A stretch of 9,028 bases of DNA. It comes from Pseudomonadota bacterium (GTDB lineage Bacteria > Pseudomonadota > Alphaproteobacteria > Rhodospirillales > 2-02-FULL-58-16). Location: the NCBI GenBank assembly GCA_022560215.1, contig JADFTO010000102.1:1-9028 (forward strand), given 5' to 3'. The notes under the pieces were generated by a model. It had not been told where the DNA came from. It saw only the letters and a list, made by a program, of their open reading frames with translations, and did not search any database. The position numbers and the translations under genes were made by a program. Position 1 is the stretch's first letter. Each line of letters starts with the position of its first letter. Positions 1 through 5,147 of the stretch are shown here, in pieces.

Positions 1-759
1 TTCGGGTACCTGGGCATGGCCTACGCCATGGTTTCCATCGGCTTCATCGGCTTCATCGTGTGGGCGCATCACATGTACGTCGTCGGCCTGGACGTGGATA
101 CCCGCGCCTATTTCATCGCCGCCACCCTGGTCATCGCCGTTCCCACGGGGGTCAAGGTCTTCAGTTGGATCGCCACCATGTGGGGGGGCTCCATCCGCTA
201 CGACACGCCCATGCTGTGGGCCAACGGCTTCGTCTTTTTGTTCGTGGTCGGGGGCGTGACCGGGGTCGTGCTCGCCAACGCCGGCCTGGATCAGTCCCTC
301 CACGACACCTATTACGTGGTCGCCCATTTCCATTACGTGCTGTCGCTGGGGGCGGTGTTCACCATCTTCGCCGGCTTCTATTACTGGATCGGCAAGATGT
401 CGGGCCGGCAGTATCCGGAGACTCTTGGCAAGATCCATTTCTGGATCACCTTCGTCGGCGTCAACATGCTCTTCTTCCCCCAGCATTTCCTCGGCGTCGC
501 CGGCATGCCCCGGCGAATCCCCGACTATCCGGACGCCTACGCCGGCTGGAACATGGTGAGCAGCATCGGCGCCCTGATCACGGCGCTGGGGACGGTGTTC
601 TTCCTGTACGTGGTCTGGCGGACCTTCACGGCCGGCGAGAAGGCCGCCGCCAACCCGTGGGGCGAAGGCGCCACCACCCTGGAATGGAAGGTGGACTCGC
701 CCGCCCCCTTCCATACCCACGAGGAAATCCCGGCAATCGAAGGGCGGGCGGCCGAATAG
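1..759 (+). CDS. ctaD: Cytochrome c oxidase subunit I, aa3-type, 5'-truncated by window
   Basis: This is the C-terminal 252 residues of the heme-copper oxidase catalytic subunit. It is an inner-membrane protein that reduces O2 to water and pumps protons. The reading frame is open from base 1, so the gene starts upstream of the window. Visible landmarks, numbered from the first visible codon, are the CuB ligand pair in WAHHMY (H23, H24), the K-channel lysine in PTGVKVF (K52), and the Mg-site pair HD (H101, D102). The heme ligands are in AHFHYV: H109 for heme a3 and H111 for low-spin heme a. The MPRRIPDYPDAY segment is typical of A-type subunit I. Several hydrophobic helices alternate with these motifs. 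The cross-linked His-Tyr motif and D-channel lie upstream and cannot be seen. The stop is TAG, followed by 20 nt before ctaG, consistent with one operon. Confidence 0.97.
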   Translation, partial: FGYLGMAYAMVSIGFIGFIVWAHHMYVVGLDVDTRAYFIAATLVIAVPTGVKVFSWIATMWGGSIRYDTPMLWANGFVFLFVVGGVTGVVLANAGLDQSLHDTYYVVAHFHYVLSLGAVFTIFAGFYYWIGKMSGRQYPETLGKIHFWITFVGVNMLFFPQHFLGVAGMPRRIPDYPDAYAGWNMVSSIGALITALGTVFFLYVVWRTFTAGEKAAANPWGEGATTLEWKVDSPAPFHTHEEIPAIEGRAAE

Positions 760-779
760 GGGCCGCCTAAGGGGACGAC

Positions 780-1361
780 ATGGCAGGAAACAGGAGCAAA
801 AACCGCGCCTTTGCCGTGACCCTGTTCGCCGTCGCCGGCGCCATGGTCGGGCTCACCTTCGCCTCGGCGCCCCTCTACCGGCTGTTCTGCCAGGTCACCG
901 GTTTCGGCGGCATCCCGAGGGTGGGGGCGGCGGCAGGAACGATGACCGTGTCCGAGCAGACCATCACCGTCTTTTTCGACGCCAACGTCAACGAATCGCT
1001 GCCCTGGCGGTTCCGCCCGGTCCAGCGCCGGATGCGGGTCAGGGCGGGGGAGACCGTTCTCGCCTTCTACCGGGCGAGCAACCTGTCCCAGGGCCCGGTG
1101 ACGGGGACGGCCACCTTCAACGTCACCCCCTACAAGGCGGCCCCTTATTTCTCCAAGGTGGACTGCTTCTGCTTCACCGAACAAAGGCTGGAGGCGGGCC
1201 AGGTGGTGGAGATGCCGGTATCCTTCTTCGTCGACCCGGCCATCTTCAGCGATCCCGATACCCGTGAGGTCCGGTCCATCACCCTATCCTACACCTTTTT
1301 CCGCGTCCCCGGGGACGGCGGAGGCGAACGGGCATCCGCCCGCACGCCCGGCAGCGGTTGA
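780..1361 (+). CDS. ctaG: Cytochrome c oxidase assembly protein CtaG/Cox11 (CuB insertion)
   Basis: This 193-residue protein is the copper chaperone that helps build the CuB site in subunit I. One N-terminal membrane segment (about residues 10-29) anchors it, with the copper-binding domain in the periplasm. Cys37 lies in APLYRLFCQVTGFGG just after the membrane segment. The signature VDCFCF gives the paired copper cysteines C129 and C131, and FFVDP follows at about 149-153. All three family cysteines are present. Length is normal for bacterial Cox11. The ATG start has an AAGGGG ribosome site 5-6 nt upstream in the short gap after ctaD. The last residues (GGGERASARTPGSG) are a low-complexity tail. 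Its place between ctaD and ctaE is usual in alphaproteobacteria, although ctaB often sits here too and is absent. Confidence 0.96.
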   Translation: MAGNRSKNRAFAVTLFAVAGAMVGLTFASAPLYRLFCQVTGFGGIPRVGAAAGTMTVSEQTITVFFDANVNESLPWRFRPVQRRMRVRAGETVLAFYRASNLSQGPVTGTATFNVTPYKAAPYFSKVDCFCFTEQRLEAGQVVEMPVSFFVDPAIFSDPDTREVRSITLSYTFFRVPGDGGGERASARTPGSG

Positions 1362-1378
1362 TCCAGGGAAACCGGCTC

Positions 1379-2200
1379 ATGGCAAGCGATACGGCGAAGA
1401 AGCACCCCTGGCACATGGTCGAGCCCAGCCCGTGGCCGATTGTGGGCTCGCTCGGGGCCTTCGTCATGGCCACGGGCGCCATCTGGTACATGCACGGAGG
1501 GCCCATCCTGGGGCTGCTCGCGGGCCTGCTGCTGCTGCTGGGCTGCATGTTCTGCTGGTGGCGCGACGTGATCCGGGAAGCCGAAGGCGGCGTCGATCAC
1601 ACCCAGGCCGTGCGCCACGGCCTGAGGGTGGGGATGATCCTGTTCATCGCCTCGGAGGTGATGTTCTTCTTCGCCTTCTTCTGGGCCTATTTCAACGCCA
1701 GCATGCCCGTCCTCAGCTTCGTCGCCAGCGAGCAGTGGCCGCCGGAAGGCATCGTCCCCCTGAAAACCTGGGAGATTCCGTTTTTCAACACCCTGACCCT
1801 GCTGCTGTCCGGCGTCACCGTGACCTGGGCGCACGAGGCGTTGAGGAACGGGGACCGGGAACAGATGTTCAAGGGGCTCGTCATGACCGTGGTGCTGGGG
1901 ATCATCTTCCTCGGCTTCCAGGTCTATGAGTACGCCCAAGCCGACTTCAAGCTGACCGACGGCATCTATCCCTCCACCTTCTACCTGGCCACCGGGTTTC
2001 ACGGCTTCCACGTCTTCGTCGGCACCGTTTTCCTGACCGTCTGCGCTTTCAGGGCCCGGGCCGGCCACTTCACGCCCGACCATCACGTGGGCTTCGAGGC
2101 CGCCGCCTGGTACTGGCATTTCGTCGACGTGGTGTGGCTGTTGCTGTTCAGCAGCGTCTACTGGTGGGGCAGTTTCGGGTATGACTTTTCAATGAGTTAG
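1379..2200 (+). CDS. ctaE: Cytochrome c oxidase subunit III
   Basis: This 273-residue protein is the non-catalytic core subunit III of the aa3 oxidase, which stabilises proton uptake and turnover in subunit I. The N-terminus carries KKHPWHMVEPSPWP, a family hallmark. Seven hydrophobic segments follow. SEVMFFFAFFWAYF (about 92-105) contains the conserved membrane glutamate E93, TWAHEA lies at about 149-154, GFHGFHVFVG at 206-215, and WYWHFVDVVWL at 245-255. I chose the ATG at 1379 because an AGGGA ribosome site ends 9 nt before it and because alphaproteobacterial subunit III starts at this point. A TTG seven codons upstream overlaps the ctaG stop and is less likely. No U-tailed terminator follows immediately; the first good hairpin downstream is at 2405-2434. 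Confidence 0.96.
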   Translation: MASDTAKKHPWHMVEPSPWPIVGSLGAFVMATGAIWYMHGGPILGLLAGLLLLLGCMFCWWRDVIREAEGGVDHTQAVRHGLRVGMILFIASEVMFFFAFFWAYFNASMPVLSFVASEQWPPEGIVPLKTWEIPFFNTLTLLLSGVTVTWAHEALRNGDREQMFKGLVMTVVLGIIFLGFQVYEYAQADFKLTDGIYPSTFYLATGFHGFHVFVGTVFLTVCAFRARAGHFTPDHHVGFEAAAWYWHFVDVVWLLLFSSVYWWGSFGYDFSMS

Positions 2201-2217
2201 GCCCGTTTTTTTGCACT

Positions 2218-2237
2218 TTTGCACTTTCGGGTGCAAA
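2218..2237. repeat. Short perfect inverted repeat after ctaE
   Basis: TTTGCAC (2218-2224) and GTGCAAA (2231-2237) form a 7-bp stem with a 6-nt loop. A second copy of TTGCAC lies just before it at 2211-2216. An overlapping alternative stem is CGGGT (2228-2232) with ACCCG (2239-2243). No U-tract follows on either strand, so it is not a normal intrinsic terminator. It lies 17 nt after the ctaE stop and inside the frame of the integrase remnant. It could be an mRNA 3'-end hairpin, an operator or chance. Confidence 0.4.
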
Positions 2238-2316
2238 GACCCGCCGAACAGTTCCCATCACGTTCTCTCTCTGCTCCATGTTGCGTGAATAATACCTCAC
2301 CATCTCGTCGGATTGC

Positions 2317-2367
2317 CCGGTTATCGAGCCTGCTTCCTGGATCAAGCAACCGGCCTCGATAAGCCGG
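2317..2367. repeat. Imperfect long palindrome inside the integrase remnant
   Basis: CCGGTTATCGAG (2317-2328) is matched by CTCGATAAGCCGG (2355-2367), which is its inverse with one inserted base. Inside, TGCTT (2331-2335) pairs with AAGCA (2344-2348) around an 8-nt loop. Together they can fold into a branched or bulged stem of about 51 nt. There is no U-tract after it. It lies wholly inside the coding-like remnant of the recombinase, so it may be a fold of that coding sequence rather than a separate element. Confidence 0.45.
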
Positions 2368-2396
2368 CTTCACGTCCTTTCCCTCCCCGGCAAGCG

Positions 2397-2439
2397 AAAA
2401 AAAAGACGGCCCCCCCGAACATGGGGGAGCCGCCTTTTT
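2397..2439 (-). terminator. Strong intrinsic terminator, probably of the beta-propeller gene, possibly bidirectional
   Basis: Arms 2405-2416 and 2423-2434 form a 12-position stem around a 6-nt loop. On the minus strand the stem is fully paired with two G-U wobbles and is followed by eight U residues (complement of A2397-A2404). On the plus strand the same two positions become A-C and C-A mismatches, and the tail is U5 (2435-2439). The wobble pattern and longer tail favour the minus direction, ending the transcript of the gene whose stop is at 2477-2479, 43 nt away. It may also catch ctaE transcripts in the plus direction. Confidence 0.85.
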
Positions 2440-2476
2440 CCGTTCCGTTGGACGGGTGTTTTATCCTTTGCCGCCG

Positions 2477-3442
2477 TCAACCGCCCCGGTAGGCAACGCC
2501 GTGGGGCTGCTTGCCGGTCTTGACCTCGGCGATCGTGCTGAGATCGGACGTGGACACCAGCATAAGCTTGTCCTCGCCGCGGATGGTCACATAAAGGGTT
2601 TTTCCGTCCGGGCTGATGGCCAGCATGTCGGGTTTTTCGCCGAGCCATTCCGATTTGACAATCTTGCCGGTGCCGGTATCGACGATGGCGATGGAATCGG
2701 CGGCCCGCTGCACCACATAGGCCTTGGAGCCATCGGAACTGAGGACCAGGCCGTGGGGTTCATTGGGAACGTCCACCGTGGCGATGATCTTGGCCGAGGC
2801 AAGGTCCAGCTGGATTATCTGGTTGTCTCCGGGCGCCGTGATCCAGGCGCTTTTCCAGTCTTTTGACGGGACGAAGGCCATGCTTCCCTTGCCGCCGGGA
2901 AGCGACTTTTCGACCGAACCGTTCCTGAGATCGACCTTGTAAATCCGGGACCCTCCGGCGTCGACCACGAACGCGTGTTTTTTGTCGGCGGCGAACACCG
3001 ACATCATCGCCTTCTTGCCCAGCTTCTTGGTGTAAAGGGCCTTGCCGTTGGCGACATCGATAAGGGTGATGGTGCTGTCGCCGACGCTGCTGGCCATGGC
3101 CCGGGTTCCATCCGGCGAGATGGACACGTCATGGGTCTTCTTGCCGGCGGGAACGGTGGCGATCACCTTCTTGGCGGCGGCGTCGATGATGCTGACGGTG
3201 TGGGCGCCGACGTTGCTGACCAGGGCGTATTTCCCGTCGCGGCTTATGGCGATGTTGTGGGCCCCCTTGCCGGCTTCGATGGTGGCGATTTTCTGGCGGC
3301 TGTCGGAATCGAAAACCTGGACATTGCCGGACGTCATGTTGGTGACCCAGATTTCACCGGCAAGGCCTTTGGTGGACATCGCCCCGGACATGGCCAAGGC
3401 GATGGCGGCGGAAAGGAAAATCCGCATCGTTGGTTTCTGCAT
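2477..3442 (-). CDS. Secreted YVTN-family beta-propeller repeat protein
   Basis: This 321-residue protein has a Sec-type signal peptide (about residues 1-28, MRIFLSAAIALAMSGA core, then GLAG before E30). The mature part is built of seven repeats of about 42 residues. The repeat anchors fall at H62 (AHNIAIS), H104 (THDVSIS), about 147 (MMSVFAA), about 188 (SMAFVPS), H230 (PHGLVLS), D272 (PDMLAIS) and H314 (PHGVAYR). Each repeat carries S(R/P)DGxxxxV-type turns and VxxxD(xx)TGK strands. This is the layout of a seven-bladed YVTN propeller. The start is set by GGGAGG 10 nt before the ATG at 3442; the next ATG, five codons in, is too far from it. Relatives occur as periplasmic or surface proteins, often of unknown role, and resemble the propeller of cytochrome cd1/NirF-like proteins. 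There is no heme-binding CxxCH. The gene is monocistronic, faces away from the dpp operon, and has an FNR-type box upstream. The substrate is unknown. Confidence 0.9.
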   Translation of the reverse strand: MQKPTMRIFLSAAIALAMSGAMSTKGLAGEIWVTNMTSGNVQVFDSDSRQKIATIEAGKGAHNIAISRDGKYALVSNVGAHTVSIIDAAAKKVIATVPAGKKTHDVSISPDGTRAMASSVGDSTITLIDVANGKALYTKKLGKKAMMSVFAADKKHAFVVDAGGSRIYKVDLRNGSVEKSLPGGKGSMAFVPSKDWKSAWITAPGDNQIIQLDLASAKIIATVDVPNEPHGLVLSSDGSKAYVVQRAADSIAIVDTGTGKIVKSEWLGEKPDMLAISPDGKTLYVTIRGEDKLMLVSTSDLSTIAEVKTGKQPHGVAYRGG

Positions 3443-3568
3443 TTTTTTTGAACCTCCCTAGTGGATGGAATCTAACCCGATATTTCCCGGATTACCGTTA
3501 AATCGACTCCGACAGTACCCAACGCACTTTCACCAGCTTGGCGTCTGTCGGTCGAAAGTCCCCCAATT

Positions 3569-3579
3569 TTTAGATCATA
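3569..3579 (-). promoter_or_regulatory. Possible -10 region for the beta-propeller gene
   Basis: On the minus strand TATGAT (3579-3574) differs from TATAAT at one base. TCTAAA (3574-3569) is a weaker match, but its centre is 32 bp from the centre of the FNR-type box, which is the class II activator spacing. Either would give a start near 3562-3567 and a leader of about 120 nt. No good -35 is present, as expected for an activator-dependent promoter. Prediction only. Confidence 0.35.
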
Positions 3580-3596
3580 ACGCCAACAAGTACGCA

Positions 3597-3610
3597 TTGA
3601 TCCAAATCAA
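3597..3610. promoter_or_regulatory. Perfect FNR/Anr/FixK-type box
   Basis: The sequence TTGATCCAAATCAA matches the TTGAT-N4-ATCAA consensus in all ten fixed positions. It is the binding site of Crp/Fnr-family regulators that respond to oxygen or redox state. It lies in a comparatively AT-rich gap, 155 bp upstream of the minus-strand beta-propeller start, with -10-like sequences at a fitting distance. On the plus strand only the dead crotonase fragment follows, so the beta-propeller gene is the likely target. Binding is not shown by sequence alone. Confidence 0.65.
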
Positions 3611-3643
3611 GTCGATGAATCTTGTCAGAAAAAAAGTAGGTAG

Positions 3644-3957
3644 CTATCGGATCGTTCTACGGCTCTGGAAATCCTGCTCGAGGGCCGGATCCTCGGCGCC
3701 GAGGAGGCCTTCCAGAAAGGACTCGTGAACCGGGTCGTCGCCGAGCACGCCGTCGAGGAAGAAACCTATGCAACGGCTCGCCGCATCGTCGAAGGCGCGC
3801 CCCTGGTCGCGCGCTGGCACAAGAAGTTCGCGCGCCGGCTCCTGGATCCGGCGCCGCTGAGCGAGGAAGAGTACGCCGAGGGTCTCGCCTGCAAGATTAC
3901 AGGATCGGCATCCGCGCCTTCCCGGAAAGGAAAACGCCGGATTTCGAGGGACGTTGA
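3644..3957 (+). pseudogene. Enoyl-CoA hydratase/isomerase (crotonase) C-terminal remnant, frameshifted
   Basis: After an in-frame TAG (3641-3643) the frame reads ALEILLEGRILGAEEAF, then QKGLVNRVVAEHAVEEE, then ARRIVEGAPLVARWHKKFARR, then PLSEEEYAEGLAC. This is the C-terminal third of a crotonase: the tGRxxxAeEAxxxGLVNRVV segment followed by the helical trimerisation domain. The expected ending continues in another frame from 3895, DYRIGIRAFPERKTPDFEGR, with TGA at 3955-3957. About 10 bases seem to have been lost near 3892-3895, where relatives read roughly ACFxTEDYR. The N-terminal 150 or so residues, with the oxyanion-hole motifs, are missing. Active enzymes hydrate trans-2-enoyl-CoA in fatty-acid or amino-acid breakdown; this copy cannot. 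The GTG at 3725 would give an open frame but is internal to the domain. Confidence 0.8.
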
Positions 3958-4052
3958 CGGGGACCGGGATGAAGGCCGAAAAGGACCCCTTTCCCCTACA
4001 CAAACCGGACAAATGATGTAACATCGACGCAAATTGCTATCGGCCTTTAATT

Positions 4053-4081
4053 TGGCTGCCGGGGGGAGGCCAGTTTTTTTT
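4053..4081 (+). terminator. Terminator-like hairpin before the peptide-transporter operon
   Basis: TGGCTGCC (4053-4060) and GGAGGCCA (4065-4072) pair around a GGGG loop, with one G-U wobble and one G-A mismatch, and are followed by G then eight T (4074-4081). An alternative pairing is GGCCT (4042-4046) with AGGCC (4067-4071). It most simply ends whatever used to run through the crotonase gene. It stands only 67 nt before the first transporter gene, so it could instead act as an attenuator in a leader. The surrounding gap 3958-4148 shows no gene I can support and no clear promoter. Confidence 0.5.
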
Positions 4082-4148
4082 CCGTTATTACCGATTGTCG
4101 GGGTCATTCTGCCGGTGAAGGAGCGATGCCTCCTGAAGTGATGGAACA

Positions 4149-5147
4149 GTGACCAAACTGCTCGAGATTAAAGGCCTTCGAACCCAGTTCTTCACCTCCG
4201 ACGGCACGGTGAAGGCCGTGGACGGCATCTCCTACGACGTGGAGGAGGGAGAGACGGTCGCCATCGTCGGCGAGTCGGGCTGCGGCAAGTCGGTTAGCGC
4301 CCTCTCGATCCTCCGCCTCATCCCGGATCCCCCCGGCCGTATCGTCGAGGGCGAGATCCGCTTCATGGGCGAGGATCTCCTTCGCTTGAGCGACGTGGAA
4401 ATCCGCCGCATTCGGGGCCGGCGCATCGCCATGGTGTTCCAGGAGCCCATGACCTCGCTCAATCCGGTGCTCACCATCGGGCTCCAGCTCACCGAGACCC
4501 TGACCCATCACCTGGGCGTGACCGAGGAAGAGGCCACGGAGCGGGCGATGCAGTTGTTGGGCATGGTGGGAATCTCGGATACCGAGCGGCGGCTTAAGCA
4601 GTACCCCCACCATTTCAGCGGCGGCATGCGCCAGCGGGTGATGATCGCCATGGCGCTTTGCTGCGAGCCCAATCTGATCATCGCCGACGAGCCCACCACG
4701 GCGCTGGACGTGACCATCCAGGCCCAGATCCTGGAACTGATGAAGGATCTGACCAGGCGCCTCGGCGTCGCCCTGATCATCATCACCCACAACCTCGGGG
4801 TGGTGGCTCGTTATGCCGACCGGGTGAACGTGATGTACGCGGGAAAGATCATCGAGCGCGGGAATGCCCAGGAGATTTACCACAACTCGAGCCATCCTTA
4901 CACCCTTGCCCTGCTCCGCTCGGTGCCGCGCATGGACCAGCCGCGCAAGGAAAAGCTCGAGCCCATCGAGGGACAGCCGCCCGACCTCGCGCGCCTCGAC
5001 GATGGGTGCGCCTTCCGTCCGCGCTGCCAATTCGCGGTGGAGAGATGCGCCAGCGAGATCCCGCCGCTGGAAGCGGTGGCCGGCCGGCATCTTTCGGCCT
5101 GCTGGCAGAGCGGCGAGTTGACGGGACCGCTGAGGAAGGTCTCATGA
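4149..5147 (+). CDS. dppD: Dipeptide/oligopeptide ABC transporter ATPase, DppD/OppD-type
   Basis: This 332-residue cytoplasmic ATPase powers peptide import as one half of a DppD-DppF pair. Motifs in order are Walker A GESGCGKS (41-48), Q-loop FQEPMTSLNP (Q98), the signature SGGMRQR (157-163), Walker B LIIADEP (176-182) with catalytic E181, D-loop ALD, and the switch His in ITHNLG (H214). The C-terminal extension typical of peptide transporters holds GQPPDL and four cysteines (C287, C293, C300, C318). The start must be GTG 4149: an in-frame TGA at 4134 closes the frame upstream and no other start lies between. The ribosome site is weak (GAAG or GGAA). An AAGGAG stands further up (4118-4123) before a nine-codon frame that ends over this GTG. 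The gene overlaps the next by ATGA. Substrate may be di- or oligopeptides or related solutes. Confidence 0.93.
   Translation: MTKLLEIKGLRTQFFTSDGTVKAVDGISYDVEEGETVAIVGESGCGKSVSALSILRLIPDPPGRIVEGEIRFMGEDLLRLSDVEIRRIRGRRIAMVFQEPMTSLNPVLTIGLQLTETLTHHLGVTEEEATERAMQLLGMVGISDTERRLKQYPHHFSGGMRQRVMIAMALCCEPNLIIADEPTTALDVTIQAQILELMKDLTRRLGVALIIITHNLGVVARYADRVNVMYAGKIIERGNAQEIYHNSSHPYTLALLRSVPRMDQPRKEKLEPIEGQPPDLARLDDGCAFRPRCQFAVERCASEIPPLEAVAGRHLSACWQSGELTGPLRKVS

Larger units (their letters stand above)
2201..2369 (-). pseudogene. Tyrosine recombinase (phage-type integrase) C-terminal remnant
   Basis: Reading the minus strand from 2369 gives SRLIEAGCLIQEAG, then SITGQSDEMVRYYSRN, then MEQRENVMGTVRRV. 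This matches the end of a tyrosine recombinase in character. LIEAGCxIQE precedes the catalytic helix, ITGQS stands for the usual (I/L)(T/L)GHS box, and MVRYYSR holds the candidate nucleophile tyrosine (second Tyr, 2289-2291). Only about 55 codons remain. An in-frame TGA (2370-2372) ends the similarity upstream, so the catalytic Arg and HxxR boxes and the whole N-terminal domain are missing. The spacing from G to Y looks one residue short. Downstream the frame stays open into sequence antisense to ctaE. It is most likely a dead scar of an integrated element. The match is by eye and short, so a chance frame is possible. Confidence 0.6.

Noticed and set aside
1358..1378. TTG start for ctaE seven codons upstream
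   Set aside because: It overlaps the ctaG stop, is a rare start codon, and the ATG at 1379 has the better-spaced ribosome site.
2456..2866. Plus-strand open frame opposite the beta-propeller gene
   Set aside because: Antisense shadow; the minus strand has a signal peptide, regular 42-residue repeats, a ribosome site and a terminator.
3465..3728. Open frame of 87 codons on the + strand ahead of the crotonase remnant
   Set aside because: Its second half is the crotonase fragment in the wrong frame, its first half covers the promoter region of the minus-strand gene, and I recognise no protein pattern.
3969..4016. 15-codon frame MKAEKDPFPLHKPDK just after the crotonase remnant
   Set aside because: It may be the first codons of a lost downstream gene or a leader, but nothing in it can be recognised and the ribosome site is poor.
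3725..4021. GTG-started open frame of 98 codons taken as a small gene
   Set aside because: It starts in the middle of a crotonase domain and its last third is out of frame with the restored C-terminus, so it is part of the pseudogene.
4015..4025. Short palindrome GATGT-A-ACATC as a possible operator
   Set aside because: Only 5 bp per arm, no further symmetry, and no promoter nearby to give it meaning.
4104..5090. Long minus-strand open frame of 328 codons opposite dppD
   Set aside because: It is a shadow of a GC-rich gene: no recognisable domain, rich in His, Gly, Arg and Glu, while the plus strand has all ABC ATPase motifs.
4658..5143. N-terminal extension of the DppF-like ATPase into dppD
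   Set aside because: The extra residues are an out-of-frame reading of dppD; the ATGA overlap and ribosome site at 5144 mark the start.
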